The notes under the pieces were generated by a model. It was not told the DNA's origin. It saw only the letters and a program-made list of their open reading frames with translations, and did no database searches. The position numbers and the translations under genes were made by a program. Positions 42,993 through 53,770 of a stretch of DNA of 64,000 nucleotides are shown here, one piece after another. The stretch's first letter is position 1. Each line of letters opens with the position of its first letter. The stretch covers positions 2,418,001 to 2,482,000 of the forward strand of contig NZ_CP009459.1 of assembly GCF_000758325.1 (NCBI RefSeq). Direction: 5' to 3'. The DNA comes from Cedecea neteri. Lineage in GTDB: Bacteria; Pseudomonadota; Gammaproteobacteria; Enterobacterales; Enterobacteriaceae.

Positions 42993-44435
42993 CTATTTCC
43001 CCTCACACAGCGACAGGAAGTACTGCGTCAGCAAATGCGCCGGGCGGCCGCTGGCCTGGGTGAATTTCCCTCGCGACAGCGCGGTACCGCTGACGTCCAG
43101 ATGCGCCCACGGGCGCTGGTGGCAGAACTTACTCAGGAACTGGGCGGCGGATACCGCAATGGCGGCGTTGTTGGGCGGCGTGTTGGTGTAGTCGGCAATT
43201 GCGCTTTTGACCTGGCCGTCAAAACTCTCATCCAGCGGCAGCGGCCAGACGCGATCCTGCGTCAGGCTGCCTGCCTGTTGCAGGCGCTGGCTAAGCGCTT
43301 CATTGTTACTCATTAAGCCCGAAATATCGTAGCCCAGCGCTTTGACTACTGCGCCGGTCAGCGTGGCGACGTCGATCATTTCGACGGGATTAAAACGCGC
43401 TGCGGCATAGCTGAGCGCGTCGGCGAGAACCAGCCGCCCTTCGGCGTCGGTATTAATGATTTCGACGCTGGCCCCCGCGTGGGAGCGCACGACGTCCCCC
43501 GGCATCATCGCCGTGCTGCCGGGCATGTTTTCCGCCAGAGCCATAACGACCACGACGTTAACAGGCAGGTTAAGGCGCTTCACCGTTTCCATCATGCCGA
43601 ACACCACCGCCGCGCCGCACATGTCATATTTCATGGTGCGCATGCCTTCGCCTTCTTTCAGCCACATGCCGCCGGTATCAAAGGTGATCCCTTTCCCGAC
43701 GAGGGCATAAACTGGCGCTTCTTCGCTGGCACCCTGCCAGCGCAGCGTTACCAGCCGGGGAGGGTTAACGCTACCTTTACCCGTGGCGTGCAGGCAGCCG
43801 AGGCCGTGTTTAAAAATGGCCTGCTCGTCCAGAATCTCGCACTGGGTTTGCGGGTGCTGGCTGGCCCAGGTTTCTGCCTGCAGCGCCACATCCTGCGGGC
43901 GACAATCCAGCGCGGGCAAATCCGCCAGCTGGCGAGAGAGCAGCATGCCCTGGGCGATGGCTTCGGCCTGGGAAGCCAGACGGCGAGCCAGCGCATTATT
44001 GGGTTCGGTAATCAGCCACAGCTCGCCATTGCTTGGCTGTTCGTCTTCGCGATAGCCCAGCTGCGGCAACTGATAGAAGCGGTTGAGGAGGGCGATAAGC
44101 AGCGTGCGCAGGCGAACAAACGTGGTTTCATCCGCCAGATTAAAGCCCGCGAGATCCAGCGCAACGGGGTGCAAAACAGGGGAAGGCAACAGCGTTTCAG
44201 CGGCGGAAAGCAACTGGCGAAGCACGGCTGGCTGAGTGATTTCTGCTGAAGGCAGCAGCGACAGCCGCTCACAGATACCCTGTAAACCAAAGGTAGTGGT
44301 TAGCGGTTCATCGTGGGTGGACATCTCTTCCAGCAAGGATTGCAGCGCGTTTGGCCAGCGGCTTAGGGAAGTGTCCCACAAGATAAGATGAGCGTTGTTA
44401 AAGGCTGCATCGGGCGAAACGAGTCTACATTTCAT
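42993..44435 (-). CDS. M17-family leucyl aminopeptidase
   Basis: This 480-residue metallo-aminopeptidase has the M17 signature NTDAEGRL and the metal-binding region VGKGITFDTGGMWLKEGEGM. It releases N-terminal amino acids from short peptides in the cytoplasm. It is not the housekeeping PepA or PepB by context. The ATG at 44435 overlaps the stop of the upstream asparaginase gene (ATGA) behind GGAGGTAATCC; a 15-codon upstream extension is ignored. It is third in a predicted operon with a PTS EIIC and a glycosylasparaginase-type enzyme. Confidence 0.9.
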   Translation of the reverse strand: MKCRLVSPDAAFNNAHLILWDTSLSRWPNALQSLLEEMSTHDEPLTTTFGLQGICERLSLLPSAEITQPAVLRQLLSAAETLLPSPVLHPVALDLAGFNLADETTFVRLRTLLIALLNRFYQLPQLGYREDEQPSNGELWLITEPNNALARRLASQAEAIAQGMLLSRQLADLPALDCRPQDVALQAETWASQHPQTQCEILDEQAIFKHGLGCLHATGKGSVNPPRLVTLRWQGASEEAPVYALVGKGITFDTGGMWLKEGEGMRTMKYDMCGAAVVFGMMETVKRLNLPVNVVVVMALAENMPGSTAMMPGDVVRSHAGASVEIINTDAEGRLVLADALSYAAARFNPVEMIDVATLTGAVVKALGYDISGLMSNNEALSQRLQQAGSLTQDRVWPLPLDESFDGQVKSAIADYTNTPPNNAAIAVSAAQFLSKFCHQRPWAHLDVSGTALSRGKFTQASGRPAHLLTQYFLSLCEGK

Positions 44436-45400
44436 TGGATTACCTCCGCGGTGATGCGCTGTTTGTAGGCGTCCAGCCATTCCCGATCTGCCGGGCGGAT
44501 GACCGTGCGGTTGCCGTCCCTGGCGGTAAGAAACACCTGGGCGGGCTGCGCTGGCGTGGCAACAGAGAAGGAGAAGCTGTCGATGGTTGTCGCCGCGCCG
44601 TATTCGCCCCGGTTGTTCATGCAGACGACGGACAGGTCGCCTGCCCGGCCGTAGCGGGCAATCAGTCGGGCTTCAAGATCGTACACGGCGGACTCTGCCG
44701 CACGCTGGGGCGACATGCCGTGCGCCATGCGGCTGACAATTTCATAGCTGATACAGCCTTTCATCAGATCTTCCCCGAGGCCCGTCGCCGTCGCGGCACC
44801 CACTTCGCTGTCGGCGTAGAAGCCGGAGCCGGAGACCGGGGAATCGCCCACCCGGCCTGGGCGTTTCATAAACAGGCCGCTGGTGGAGGTAGCGACCGAC
44901 ATTCTTTGCTGGCCGTCGAGAGCGATAACGCCCACGGTGTCGTGCCCGGTGTAGGGGCTTAAGCCGCGATCCAGCGTTTCTCGCTTGCGCTTCAGGTAAT
45001 GGTTGTACGCGCGCTCGGTCAGCATGGTTTTGCTTTCAAAACCCCGATCTTTGGCCCACGCTTCGGCACCCTGGCCGACCATAAAACTGTTGAAGCGCTC
45101 TTCGCTCAGAGCTTTTGCCACCATAATCGGATTGGCAATATTTTTTACCCCAGCCACGGCACCGAGTGCGAGGCTGGTACCGTCCATAAAGGCGGCGTCG
45201 AGTTCGACTTCGCCTTGTTCATTCGGCAGGCCGCCATAACCGACCGATTTATAGAAGGGATAATCTTCCACGCATTTAACCGCGTGTACGACGGCATCGC
45301 TCGCCGAACTGCCTTGCTGCAGCCGTTCAGCCGCTTCACCTATCCCTTCCCATGCCATACGCCAGGTGGCGATCGTTCCCCAGTTTGCTGCTAACGTCAT
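44432..45400 (-). CDS. Glycosylasparaginase-type Ntn-hydrolase (AGA/IaaA family)
   Basis: This 322-residue enzyme cleaves itself into two chains at the catalytic Thr155 in GHDTVGVIAL. The motif STSGLFMKRPGRVGDSPVSG and the block AATATGLGEDLM follow. The HDT start and the GRVGDSP-G-G-YAD pattern resemble aspartylglucosaminidase (human AGA and bacterial glycosylasparaginase) more than E. coli IaaA (GTVGAVALD), which favours N4-(beta-GlcNAc)-Asn hydrolysis. Isoaspartyl peptidase activity remains possible. The start is ATG 45400, 6 nt after the PTS gene. Confidence 0.8.
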   Translation of the reverse strand: MTLAANWGTIATWRMAWEGIGEAAERLQQGSSASDAVVHAVKCVEDYPFYKSVGYGGLPNEQGEVELDAAFMDGTSLALGAVAGVKNIANPIMVAKALSEERFNSFMVGQGAEAWAKDRGFESKTMLTERAYNHYLKRKRETLDRGLSPYTGHDTVGVIALDGQQRMSVATSTSGLFMKRPGRVGDSPVSGSGFYADSEVGAATATGLGEDLMKGCISYEIVSRMAHGMSPQRAAESAVYDLEARLIARYGRAGDLSVVCMNNRGEYGAATTIDSFSFSVATPAQPAQVFLTARDGNRTVIRPADREWLDAYKQRITAEVIQ

Positions 45401-45406
45401 GTTTAA

Positions 45407-46714
45407 CTACTCCGTGGCGGGTTTACGTTCAGTCACTTGAGCCGGTGATTCATTGGCCCGATATTGCCGGTCGACCACTTTCAGGAACGGCAGATAAATC
45501 AGCGCCCCTATGCACAGGTTGATTATCTGGATAACCGCGCCGCTCAGGTGGCCGGTGACGATAAATCCGCTTAATACCGGCGGCAGTGTCCATGGGATAT
45601 ACACCCCGGTAGTGGTGGCTACCATACCAATGGACATCGCGATGTACTGCACGGTGACCAGCACCAGCGGCACAAGGTTGAATGGGATCAACATGACGGG
45701 GTTCATGATGACCGGCAGGCCAAACAGCACCGGCTCGTTAATGTTGAAGATGGAGGAGCCGACGGCCAGGCGCGAAACGTTTTTGATGTGCTGGCTGCGG
45801 GCAAACAGCAGCATAGCAATCACCAGAGACAATGTAGCGCCCGCCCCCCCCATCCAGACCATGTCGTAGAACTGTTCCGTGACTACGTGCGGGGGAGGCA
45901 TCCCGGCCTGCGTGGCGGCCAGGTTATCCATTTGGTTTTCCATCCAGAACGGACGCAGAATGCCGTTGACCATCGAACCTGAGTTGATCCCCACCGACCA
46001 CAGGCTGGTGATGCTGAAACAGGTGAACAGCGCGCCAATGTAAGAGGTGCCGAAGTGGCGAATCGGCGTCGCCAGCACTTCATACACGAACTGGTGAATG
46101 GTGTGGTAGTCGGTTTTGGCAAACAGCACGCGAACGGCCAGCGCTGCAATCAGGATCAGCAGCGAAGGGATGAGCGCGGCAAAGGATTTTTGCACCGCCG
46201 GCGGCACGCCATCCGGCATTTTGATTACCCAATTCTGGCGCAGCATCCAGGCAAAAAGCTCCGTGCTCGCCAGCGCGCCTAGCATCGCCACAAACAGCCC
46301 CTTCGATCCCAGCCATTCCATCGGGATCAGGTTGCCGACATCCGGGTGCTTCGCAAAAGGCGTGAGGATCAGAAAGCAGGAAAGGGACAAAATGCCCGAT
46401 GACATTCTGTCGATGTCGTAGCGTTCCGCCAGCCGGTAGGCCACCAGAAAACTGATAAACACCGCCATAGTAGAGAAGATGGCGTTAAAAGGGATCTCAA
46501 CGGTGGCTGACCACCCCTCACCAAAAACAGAAGCCATAAACTGCTGGTAATGGGTACTTGGGAAGGACGAGATCACCAGCAGAATGGAACCAACGATAAT
46601 AAACGGCATGAACGAGATATAGGCGTCGCGAATGGCGCCGAGGTGGCGCTGCTGCGCCATTTTGGCTGCCAGCGGCATCAGCCGGGCTTCTAATGCGGCC
46701 ATCAGGTTTTTCAT
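45407..46714 (-). CDS. PTS EIIC, lactose/cellobiose/chitobiose family
   Basis: This 435-residue membrane protein has about ten hydrophobic segments and the CelB/ChbC family features (IRDAYISFMPFIIVGSILLV, FNINEPVLFGLPVIMNPVML). It transports a disaccharide-like sugar with phosphorylation supplied by EIIA/EIIB. No EIIA or EIIB gene lies in this window, so it must borrow them. GGAGCGG precedes the ATG. A CRP site lies upstream at 46789-46804. The operon partners point to a glycoconjugate rather than plain chitobiose. Confidence 0.88.
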   Translation of the reverse strand: MKNLMAALEARLMPLAAKMAQQRHLGAIRDAYISFMPFIIVGSILLVISSFPSTHYQQFMASVFGEGWSATVEIPFNAIFSTMAVFISFLVAYRLAERYDIDRMSSGILSLSCFLILTPFAKHPDVGNLIPMEWLGSKGLFVAMLGALASTELFAWMLRQNWVIKMPDGVPPAVQKSFAALIPSLLILIAALAVRVLFAKTDYHTIHQFVYEVLATPIRHFGTSYIGALFTCFSITSLWSVGINSGSMVNGILRPFWMENQMDNLAATQAGMPPPHVVTEQFYDMVWMGGAGATLSLVIAMLLFARSQHIKNVSRLAVGSSIFNINEPVLFGLPVIMNPVMLIPFNLVPLVLVTVQYIAMSIGMVATTTGVYIPWTLPPVLSGFIVTGHLSGAVIQIINLCIGALIYLPFLKVVDRQYRANESPAQVTERKPATE

Positions 46715-46788
46715 TTTACCGCTCCGTAAGTAATCACAAGAGACAATTCTTGCGTGACTCTACCTTAGTGGTTGTTCGGGGCTAATAA

Positions 46789-46804
46789 AGTGAGTTAATT
46801 CACA
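46789..46804. promoter_or_regulatory. CRP-binding site of the PTS-glycosylasparaginase operon
   Basis: AGTGAGTTAATTCACA matches the CRP consensus TGTGA-N6-TCACA with only the first base changed. It lies about 75 nt upstream of the PTS gene and predicts catabolite control. Confidence 0.75.
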
Positions 46805-46861
46805 GATGAGTCATATAAGTATCATATGATTGCTTAAATGTTTTTAGGGTGAAGGTGCCAT

Positions 46862-46887
46862 AAAAATGCCCCGCAAAGCAGGGCATT
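46862..46887 (-). terminator. Terminator of the second DUF1471 gene
   Basis: On the minus strand AATGCCCTGC-TTT-GCGGGGCATT forms a stem with one G-T pair, followed by TTTT. It lies 20 nt beyond the stop at 46907. Confidence 0.75.
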
Positions 46888-46906
46888 ATGTTGGCTGGAA
46901 CGCGGG

Positions 46907-47164
46907 CTATTTGTAGATAGTGGCGGTGCCGTAGAGGCGGTTATCGCCGCCGGCGGAGTTAATCACGTAGCCCGTTGCACCCTGTTCCTTCGCTTTTTCA
47001 GCCAGTTTGGCCTGGAGGTCGTCAAGGTTAGACGCTTTGGCGGTGACGGTACCAAAAGGTTGCATCTGTCCGACGTTTGCGTTACTCATTTCCTGGGCTG
47101 CCATGGAGGCAAAAGGCAGTGCAGCAAGAGAGATAACCGCAGAGAAATACAGCAGTTTTTTCAT
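46907..47164 (-). CDS. DUF1471-family periplasmic protein (second copy)
   Basis: This 85-residue secreted protein has a signal peptide (MKKLLYFSAVISLAALPFAS, cleavage after MAA/AQE). A DUF1471 domain of the BhsA/McbA/YbiJ family follows (PFGTVTAKASNLDDLQAKLA, then LYGTATIYK). It is related to but clearly different from the copy at 41345. The ATG 47164 is the signal-peptide start; the upstream in-frame extension is not coding. Confidence 0.88.
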   Translation of the reverse strand: MKKLLYFSAVISLAALPFASMAAQEMSNANVGQMQPFGTVTAKASNLDDLQAKLAEKAKEQGATGYVINSAGGDNRLYGTATIYK

Positions 47165-47356
47165 CTTTACATCCTCTTGAGCGTTGAGAGCAAAACACCT
47201 TTTTGTTGTCTGACAATTACAGTCTAGTTCCCCTTGGCACAGACAATGACGCAAAAAATTGATGGACTTGTGCGTGTTTTTTGAACGATAAAACTTGACC
47301 AAATGCTGACAAAAAAGCCACCAATAGGTGGCTGATTTTATTTGTTTTTTTCTGGT

Positions 47357-47983
47357 TTAGCGTGCGTCGGGGCGAACCAGGTCAAAACGCTGTGATTCAT
47401 CAACCGTGTAATAGGCGGTTGGCCCTCCGGCTCGCAGCACGGGTTGCGCCAGCGCAGTCTGGTAGATGCCGTCGATAAGCAGGTGCTCGTCAATGTGTAC
47501 GGCAACCACTTCCCCCAGCACCAGCCAGCTGTTCAGCTCGTCGCCGTCGGCAGAAGTCAGGCGAATGCACTGCGACAGGCGGCATTCAAAATTGACCGGG
47601 CTTTCAGCCACCAGGCTTGCGCTGACCTTTGTGCCTGTAATCGGGGTCAGGCCCGCTCGCAGGAACTCATCTTCTCCTCTTGGGAGCGTGACGGAGGTTT
47701 CATTCATTTGTTCTGCCAGCGGGCGCGTGGCCAGGTTCCAGACAAACTCTTTGGTGTCGAGGATGTTCTGGACGCTGTCTTTCCAGCCGGTGCTGGAAAA
47801 ACCAATGATTGGTGGACGATAGTTAAAGCAGTTAAAGAAGCTGTAGGGCGCGAGGTTGCGCTGGCCCTGCAGGTTGCAGGACGAAATCCAGCCGATAGGG
47901 CGTGGCCCGACAATGGCGTTCAGCGGATCGTGTGGTAAACCGTGGCCTTCCGAGGGCTCGTAGTAATAACGTTTTTTACTCAT
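47357..47983 (-). CDS. Flavin-reductase-like FMN-binding protein
   Basis: This 208-residue split-barrel protein of the flavin reductase/DIM6 family has the N-terminal block [16 protein letters not shown] and the FMN-phosphate region [20 protein letters not shown]. Reductant and physiological role cannot be read from sequence. It is divergent from rlmF, with 102 nt between starts. CAGGTG precedes the ATG. Confidence 0.85.
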   Translation of the reverse strand: MSKKRYYYEPSEGHGLPHDPLNAIVGPRPIGWISSCNLQGQRNLAPYSFFNCFNYRPPIIGFSSTGWKDSVQNILDTKEFVWNLATRPLAEQMNETSVTLPRGEDEFLRAGLTPITGTKVSASLVAESPVNFECRLSQCIRLTSADGDELNSWLVLGEVVAVHIDEHLLIDGIYQTALAQPVLRAGGPTAYYTVDESQRFDLVRPDAR

Positions 47984-48085
47984 TACGCACCTGAATTCAT
48001 GTTGGAAAGGTCAAATCGTCAGCGATGTATTTACCCGACGCGGAGAGCAGAGTATCTTACGCGGCCACACAAGGAGAAGCCCCCA

Positions 48086-49027
48086 ATGAAAACCCCTGCC
48101 GACACCAAACCTGGTTTGCATCCGCGTAACCGTCACCGTAGCCGCTATGACTTTGCCGCATTAACCGCGAGCAGCCCGGCACTGGCCGAGTTTTTGCGCC
48201 CGGGGCCGCACGGCGACACGACCGTTGATTTCGCAAACCCGCTGGCGGTGAAGGCGCTGAACCAGGCGCTGTTGGCGCATTTTTATCAGGTTAAGCAGTG
48301 GGATATCCCCGAAGGGTTCCTTTGCCCGCCGGTGCCGGGACGGGCGGATTATATCCACCATCTGGCCGATCTGCTGGCGGAAGGCAACGGTGGCGTCGTG
48401 CCTGCTCAAGCTTCCGTGCTGGATATCGGCGTTGGCGCGAACTGCATTTATCCGCTCATCGGGCAGCACGAATACGGCTGGCGTTTTACCGGCTCTGAGC
48501 TGGACGGCGATGCGTTTCGCAGCGCGCAGCAAATTGTAGACGGCAATCCAGGGCTTAGCCGCATGATCCGTCTTCGTCGCCAGAAAAATGCCGACTGCAT
48601 TCTGGACGGCATCATCCACAAAAATGAAACCTATGATGCCACGCTATGTAATCCGCCGTTCCACGATTCAGTCGAGGCGGCCCGCAGCGGCAGCGAGCGT
48701 AAGCGCCGCAACCTTGGCCAGGACGCAGGGGCCGCGCTGAACTTTGGTGGTCGCGAGCAGGAGCTTTGGTGTGAGGGTGGCGAAGTGGCCTTTGTCAGCC
48801 AGATGATCAAAGAAAGTAAGGCGTTTGGCCGCCAGGTGCTGTGGTTTACGTCGCTGGTTTCAAAAGGTGAAAACCTGCCTGCGCTGTACCGCGTGATGCA
48901 GGAAAACGGCGTAGTGAAAGTGGTAAAAAAAGAGATGGCGCATGGGCAAAAACAGAGCCGTTTCATCGCCTGGAGCTTTATGGATGATGCCCAGCGTGCA
49001 CGCTGGGCGAAAACCCGCGGGAAATAA
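48086..49027 (+). CDS. rlmF: RlmF, 23S rRNA (adenine-1618-N6) methyltransferase
   Basis: This 313-residue methyltransferase (E. coli 308 aa) has the SAM site [16 protein letters not shown] and the catalytic motif LCNPPFHDS, typical of N6-adenine methylation. The ATG 48086 follows AAGGAGAAG. It sits next to glnQ, as in E. coli. Confidence 0.95.
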   Translation: MKTPADTKPGLHPRNRHRSRYDFAALTASSPALAEFLRPGPHGDTTVDFANPLAVKALNQALLAHFYQVKQWDIPEGFLCPPVPGRADYIHHLADLLAEGNGGVVPAQASVLDIGVGANCIYPLIGQHEYGWRFTGSELDGDAFRSAQQIVDGNPGLSRMIRLRRQKNADCILDGIIHKNETYDATLCNPPFHDSVEAARSGSERKRRNLGQDAGAALNFGGREQELWCEGGEVAFVSQMIKESKAFGRQVLWFTSLVSKGENLPALYRVMQENGVVKVVKKEMAHGQKQSRFIAWSFMDDAQRARWAKTRGK

Positions 49028-49047
49028 GTTAATCCGTTGGGTTAGCG

Positions 49048-49072
49048 GGCGGCAGGCACTGGGCCTGCCGCC
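49048..49072. terminator. Hairpin between convergent rlmF and glnQ
   Basis: GGCGGCAGGC / GCCTGCCGCC is a perfect 10-bp stem with a 5-nt loop but no T-run. It may protect or end both transcripts. Confidence 0.6.
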
Positions 49073-49083
49073 TGAGAAGAACG

Positions 49084-49806
49084 TTATGCGACGTGCTGCA
49101 GGAACTCGCGCAGGCGCGGGCTCGGCGGGTTGTCGATAAGTTCTTGTGGGTTGCCGTCTTCCGCCACGCGACCTTTGTCGATAAAGATTAGGCGAGAAGC
49201 CACTTTCGCGGCAAAGCCGACTTCGTGGGTCACGATCACCATGGTCATGCCTTCTTCGGCCAGGTCCTGCATCACTTTCAGCACTTCATGGCGCAGTTCC
49301 GGGTCGAGGGCCGACGTTGGCTCATCAAACAGCATCATCTTCGGCTTCACGGCAAGGGCACGGGCAATCGCCACACGCTGCTGTTGACCGCCAGAAAGCT
49401 CTGACGGATAGTGATGCGCGCGTTCCGCCAGGCCAACCTTCGCCAGCAGCTCTTTCGCCAGCTTCTCAGCGGCGTCTTTTTTCATGCCACGGACGCGAAT
49501 CGGGCCGAAGGCGACGTTTTCCAGCGCCGTCAGGTGCGGGAACAGGTAGAACTGCTGGAATACCATGCCAGCTTCCTGACGGATCAGGCGATCGTCTACC
49601 TTTGGATCGTTCACTTTCAGGCCGTCAACAATCAGGTCGCCGCTGGTGATCTCTTCCAGCTTGTTAATGCAGCGCAGCAGGGTAGATTTACCGGAGCCGC
49701 TAGGCCCGATAATCACCACCACTTCACCCTGTTTGATGTTCAGGTCAATATTGTGCAGCACCTGGGTTTGGCCAAAGTGCTTGGAGACGTTTTTAAATTC
49801 AATCAC
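49084..49806 (-). CDS. glnQ: GlnQ, glutamine ABC transporter ATPase
   Basis: This 240-residue ABC ATPase has the same length as E. coli GlnQ. Walker A is GPSGSGKST (residues 34-42), followed by [14 protein letters not shown] and Walker [13 protein letters not shown]. The start is GTG 49806, overlapping the glnP stop, as in E. coli. Confidence 0.97.
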   Translation of the reverse strand: MIEFKNVSKHFGQTQVLHNIDLNIKQGEVVVIIGPSGSGKSTLLRCINKLEEITSGDLIVDGLKVNDPKVDDRLIRQEAGMVFQQFYLFPHLTALENVAFGPIRVRGMKKDAAEKLAKELLAKVGLAERAHHYPSELSGGQQQRVAIARALAVKPKMMLFDEPTSALDPELRHEVLKVMQDLAEEGMTMVIVTHEVGFAAKVASRLIFIDKGRVAEDGNPQELIDNPPSPRLREFLQHVA

Positions 49807-50462
49807 AGGATTTTCATCCTTCTTTCAAGGCGACGCAGCACGAAGCTCAGCACCAGGGTAATAATCAGATAGAAGACCGCAACGGCGCTCCAAATCTCCA
49901 GCGCGCGGAAGTTACCGGCGATAATTTCCTGACCCTGACGAGTCAGCTCTGCTACACCGATAACGATGAACAGCGAGGTGTCTTTGATGCTGATGATCCA
50001 CTGGTTACCCAGCGGCGGCAGCATGCGGCGCAGCGCCAGCGGCATAATTACGTGACGGATGGTTTCACGTTTTGACAGCCCAAGCGCAAGGCCCGCTTCC
50101 TGGAAGCCTTTATGAATAGAGAGCACCGCACCGCGGGTGATTTCTGCGATGTAGGCCCCGGAGTTGATCATGATGGTGACGACCGCCGCGCTGAACGGAT
50201 CGATACGCAGATCGGTAAAGGCCATCGGCAGGGCGAAGTAGATAAACATCACCTGCACCACAATTGGCGTGCCGCGAATCACTTCGATGAAAACAAGCGC
50301 TACGTGGTTGGCAATCCAGCCGCCGTAGGTACGAGCAAAGCCCGCCACTAAACCAATTACTAAACCGCCGCAAAGACCCAGGATGGAAATCCATAGGGTC
50401 ATCTTAGCGCCTTCAAACAAGATGGGAATTGCAGGCCAAATGGCGCTCCAGTCAAACTGCAT
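49803..50462 (-). CDS. glnP: GlnP, glutamine ABC transporter permease
   Basis: This 219-residue HisM/GlnP-type permease equals E. coli GlnP in length. The EAA loop is visible ([20 protein letters not shown]). The ATG 50462 follows AGGAAC; a longer ORF begins 10 codons upstream without a good site. Confidence 0.96.
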   Translation of the reverse strand: MQFDWSAIWPAIPILFEGAKMTLWISILGLCGGLVIGLVAGFARTYGGWIANHVALVFIEVIRGTPIVVQVMFIYFALPMAFTDLRIDPFSAAVVTIMINSGAYIAEITRGAVLSIHKGFQEAGLALGLSKRETIRHVIMPLALRRMLPPLGNQWIISIKDTSLFIVIGVAELTRQGQEIIAGNFRALEIWSAVAVFYLIITLVLSFVLRRLERRMKIL

Positions 50463-50544
50463 GATGTGTTCCTGTTGTCTACCGTGATTCACCTCTTTGG
50501 GCTTCAGGCCGGGGCCTGGCAGCTTGAGAGGCGTTTAATAATAA

Positions 50545-50565
50545 GAGGGGCGAAAGGCGCCCCTC
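50545..50565 (-). terminator. Attenuator-like hairpin between glnH and glnP
   Basis: GAGGGGCG / CGCCCCTC stem with a 5-nt loop in the 127-nt glnH-glnP gap. It likely stabilises or partly ends the abundant glnH mRNA. Confidence 0.65.
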
Positions 50566-50589
50566 AGATCTGACAAATACTTAGAATTA

Positions 50590-51414
<825 letters not shown>

Positions 51415-51478
51415 TTACTGTTTTTGCAAGGATGTGATTATTTAACATTGCACATTGAGCGTTGCAAGCGGGTCATAA

Positions 51479-51508
51479 CGCACCGTTATGGTGCACCATT
51501 TTGGTGCG
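51479..51508. promoter_or_regulatory. Two overlapping NtrC boxes of glnHPQ
   Basis: GCACCGTTATGGTGC and GCACCATTTTGGTGC both match the NtrC dyad (GCAC...GTGC). They lie about 75-120 nt upstream of the sigma-54 promoter, giving nitrogen-limitation control. The rest of the 362-nt glnH-dps gap shows only a GC-rich hairpin at 51656-51673. Confidence 0.85.
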
Positions 51509-51655
51509 CAAAATGAGCCGACAGGGTAGGGGTTAGTTTTACCGCGAAATCAGTGGACAAAACAATCATTCGTTAACGATTGTGTGAGGTGATTATTACA
51601 TTTGATTAACTTTAGACTATGAATTAATCGATGGTCTGCGCTGTTTTGGTGCAGG

Positions 51656-51673
51656 CTCCGCCCCCGGGCGGAG
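51656..51673. terminator. GC hairpin downstream of dps
   Basis: CTCCGCCC-CC-GGGCGGAG is a palindromic stem 25 nt past the dps stop on the minus strand. A proper T-run is absent. Confidence 0.5.
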
Positions 51674-51698
51674 GAGGAGCCATAGGAAAATGCTCTGG

Positions 51699-52208
<510 letters not shown>

Positions 52209-52250
52209 TCATCCTCTTGATGTTGGTGTCCCAATGAATTACCGGCAATA

Positions 52251-52306
52251 AGTATAGCACCGCTTTTTTACTTTGCTGGTGTGGGTAATACCTATCAAAC
52301 TGATAG
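52251..52306 (-). promoter_or_regulatory. dps promoter region
   Basis: On the minus strand a -10 element TATACT preceded by GC (52251-52256) is typical of sigma-S-responsive promoters. Upstream, CTATCAGTTTGATAG (52292-52306) is a dyad that could be an OxyR half-site pair. The rest of the dps-rhtA gap (to 52511) is AT-rich without other visible features. Confidence 0.45.
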
Positions 52307-52511
52307 TAAGAGAAAAATGGAAAAGATTAATTTGTTATTTAACAGATGGTTATTGAGTGTTCTTAATTTATGTCAAAAATCATGAATAAATATGACTGCG
52401 AAAAGAAAATAATTCTTATTGAGTATTACAATTGACGGGAATATAAGTGCTTGATAACGGGTAAATCATTTAATGCGGCAATTATCACCGCATTAAATGC
52501 AGGGAGACCGA

Positions 52512-53399
52512 TTAATTTATGTCGACGTTTTTAATCTGTGCTTCACGCTTCATGGTCAGCGTTGACCCCACGGATGCCGCGATAATGCAGAGCAATGCCA
52601 GCCACTGTGTTAGCGTCAGATGTTCCCCGAGGAACAGCATGCCTGACAGCGCCGCAAGGCCCGGCTCGAGGCTCATGAGTGTGCCAAAGGTGCGGGTAGG
52701 GAGTCGGGTTAACGCAATCATCTCCAGCGAGTAAGGCAGCGCCGTGGAAAGCACGGCAATCGCCAGGCCGACGGGCAGCAGCGACCACTGCAGCAACGAG
52801 CTGGTGGCTTCCCAGGCGCCCAGGGGGACAAAGATAATGGCCGCAATCAGAGAACCAAACGCGACCGTGGCCGGGCCGTGCTCAGCCCCTGCTTTTTGCC
52901 CGGCAATAATGTAGATGGCCCAGCAGGCACCGGCCCCCAGCGCACAGGCTGCACCGGCAAGGTCTACGTGGGAGATGTCCTGACCCAGGGGAAGCAGGAA
53001 CCACAGTCCGGCCACTGCCAGCACCACCCAGATAAAGTCCACTGCACGGCGTGAGCCAAAGAGCGCCACGGCGAGCGGCCCGGTAAACTCCAGCGCCACC
53101 GCGATGCCCAGCGGCACCGTGCGCAGAGAGACATAAAAGAGGTAATTCATGCTGCCCAGCGCCAGCCCATAAAACAATAAAGGCAGGCGTTGCTCTGGCT
53201 GAAAACGGAGACGCCAGGGTTTAAAAATCACCGCGAGAATAAGGGTGCCTAAAAACAGGCGCAGCGAAGTCACGCCCTGAGGACCGATTAGCGGGAATAA
53301 TGATTTTGCCAACGAAGCGCCGCTTTGAATCGAGGTCATGGCGATAAGTAAAACCACGATCGGCAGCCAGCGCGGCATATTACGGGAAGTTTGCGGCAT
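52512..53399 (-). CDS. rhtA: RhtA, threonine/homoserine exporter
   Basis: This 295-residue ten-helix EamA/DMT transporter equals E. coli RhtA in length. It starts MPQTSRNMPRWLPIVVLLIA. AAGG lies 8 nt upstream of ATG 53399. It exports threonine, homoserine and related amino acids. It sits between dps and ompX, as in E. coli. Confidence 0.94.
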   Translation of the reverse strand: MPQTSRNMPRWLPIVVLLIAMTSIQSGASLAKSLFPLIGPQGVTSLRLFLGTLILAVIFKPWRLRFQPEQRLPLLFYGLALGSMNYLFYVSLRTVPLGIAVALEFTGPLAVALFGSRRAVDFIWVVLAVAGLWFLLPLGQDISHVDLAGAACALGAGACWAIYIIAGQKAGAEHGPATVAFGSLIAAIIFVPLGAWEATSSLLQWSLLPVGLAIAVLSTALPYSLEMIALTRLPTRTFGTLMSLEPGLAALSGMLFLGEHLTLTQWLALLCIIAASVGSTLTMKREAQIKNVDIN

Positions 53400-53770
53400 C
53401 CTGTACCTTGTCAGTATTTGTTTATGTTTGGTCAAGAAAATAAAAGTCTGCCCAGTCTAAAGGATTAAGTTATGGCTGGTTGAACTTTCATTAAGAAAAA
53501 TTCTCATGACGTGGAGTACGATCGGGGAACTTTTGTCAGTTTGTGTCAAAAATAATTCCAGAATTATCTGAATGACGATGTTGTTAAAGGGATTAAAATT
53601 TGCCGTCGCAAAGCGGCATTTTCCTGATTTTTTAGTGATTTAGCATGTAGTGGAAATGTTATGTTACAGGAAAAAGATCGTTAGACAACACAATTGGCGA
53701 AGAGTTTCTGTCATGGTTTTGTTATATTTAAAACTTAGGACTTACTTGAAGCACATTTGAGGTGGATATT
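53400..53770. other. rhtA-ompX intergenic region with ompX leader
   Basis: About 370 AT-rich bases. The last 45 bases form the ompX leader, ending ACTTACTTGAAGCACATTTG then AGGTGG, which resembles the E. coli ompX leader. In E. coli this leader is a target of the sRNA CyaR. No other gene or repeat is visible. Confidence 0.55.

Noticed and set aside
42993..44435. PepA or PepB
   Set aside because: It is an M17 enzyme but its operon partners and divergent N-terminus do not fit either housekeeping gene.
44432..45400. Naming this gene iaaA from its map position
   Set aside because: The catalytic region (GHDTVG and the GRVGDSPVSG block) resembles glycosylasparaginase more than E. coli IaaA, and the operon context differs, so no symbol was given.
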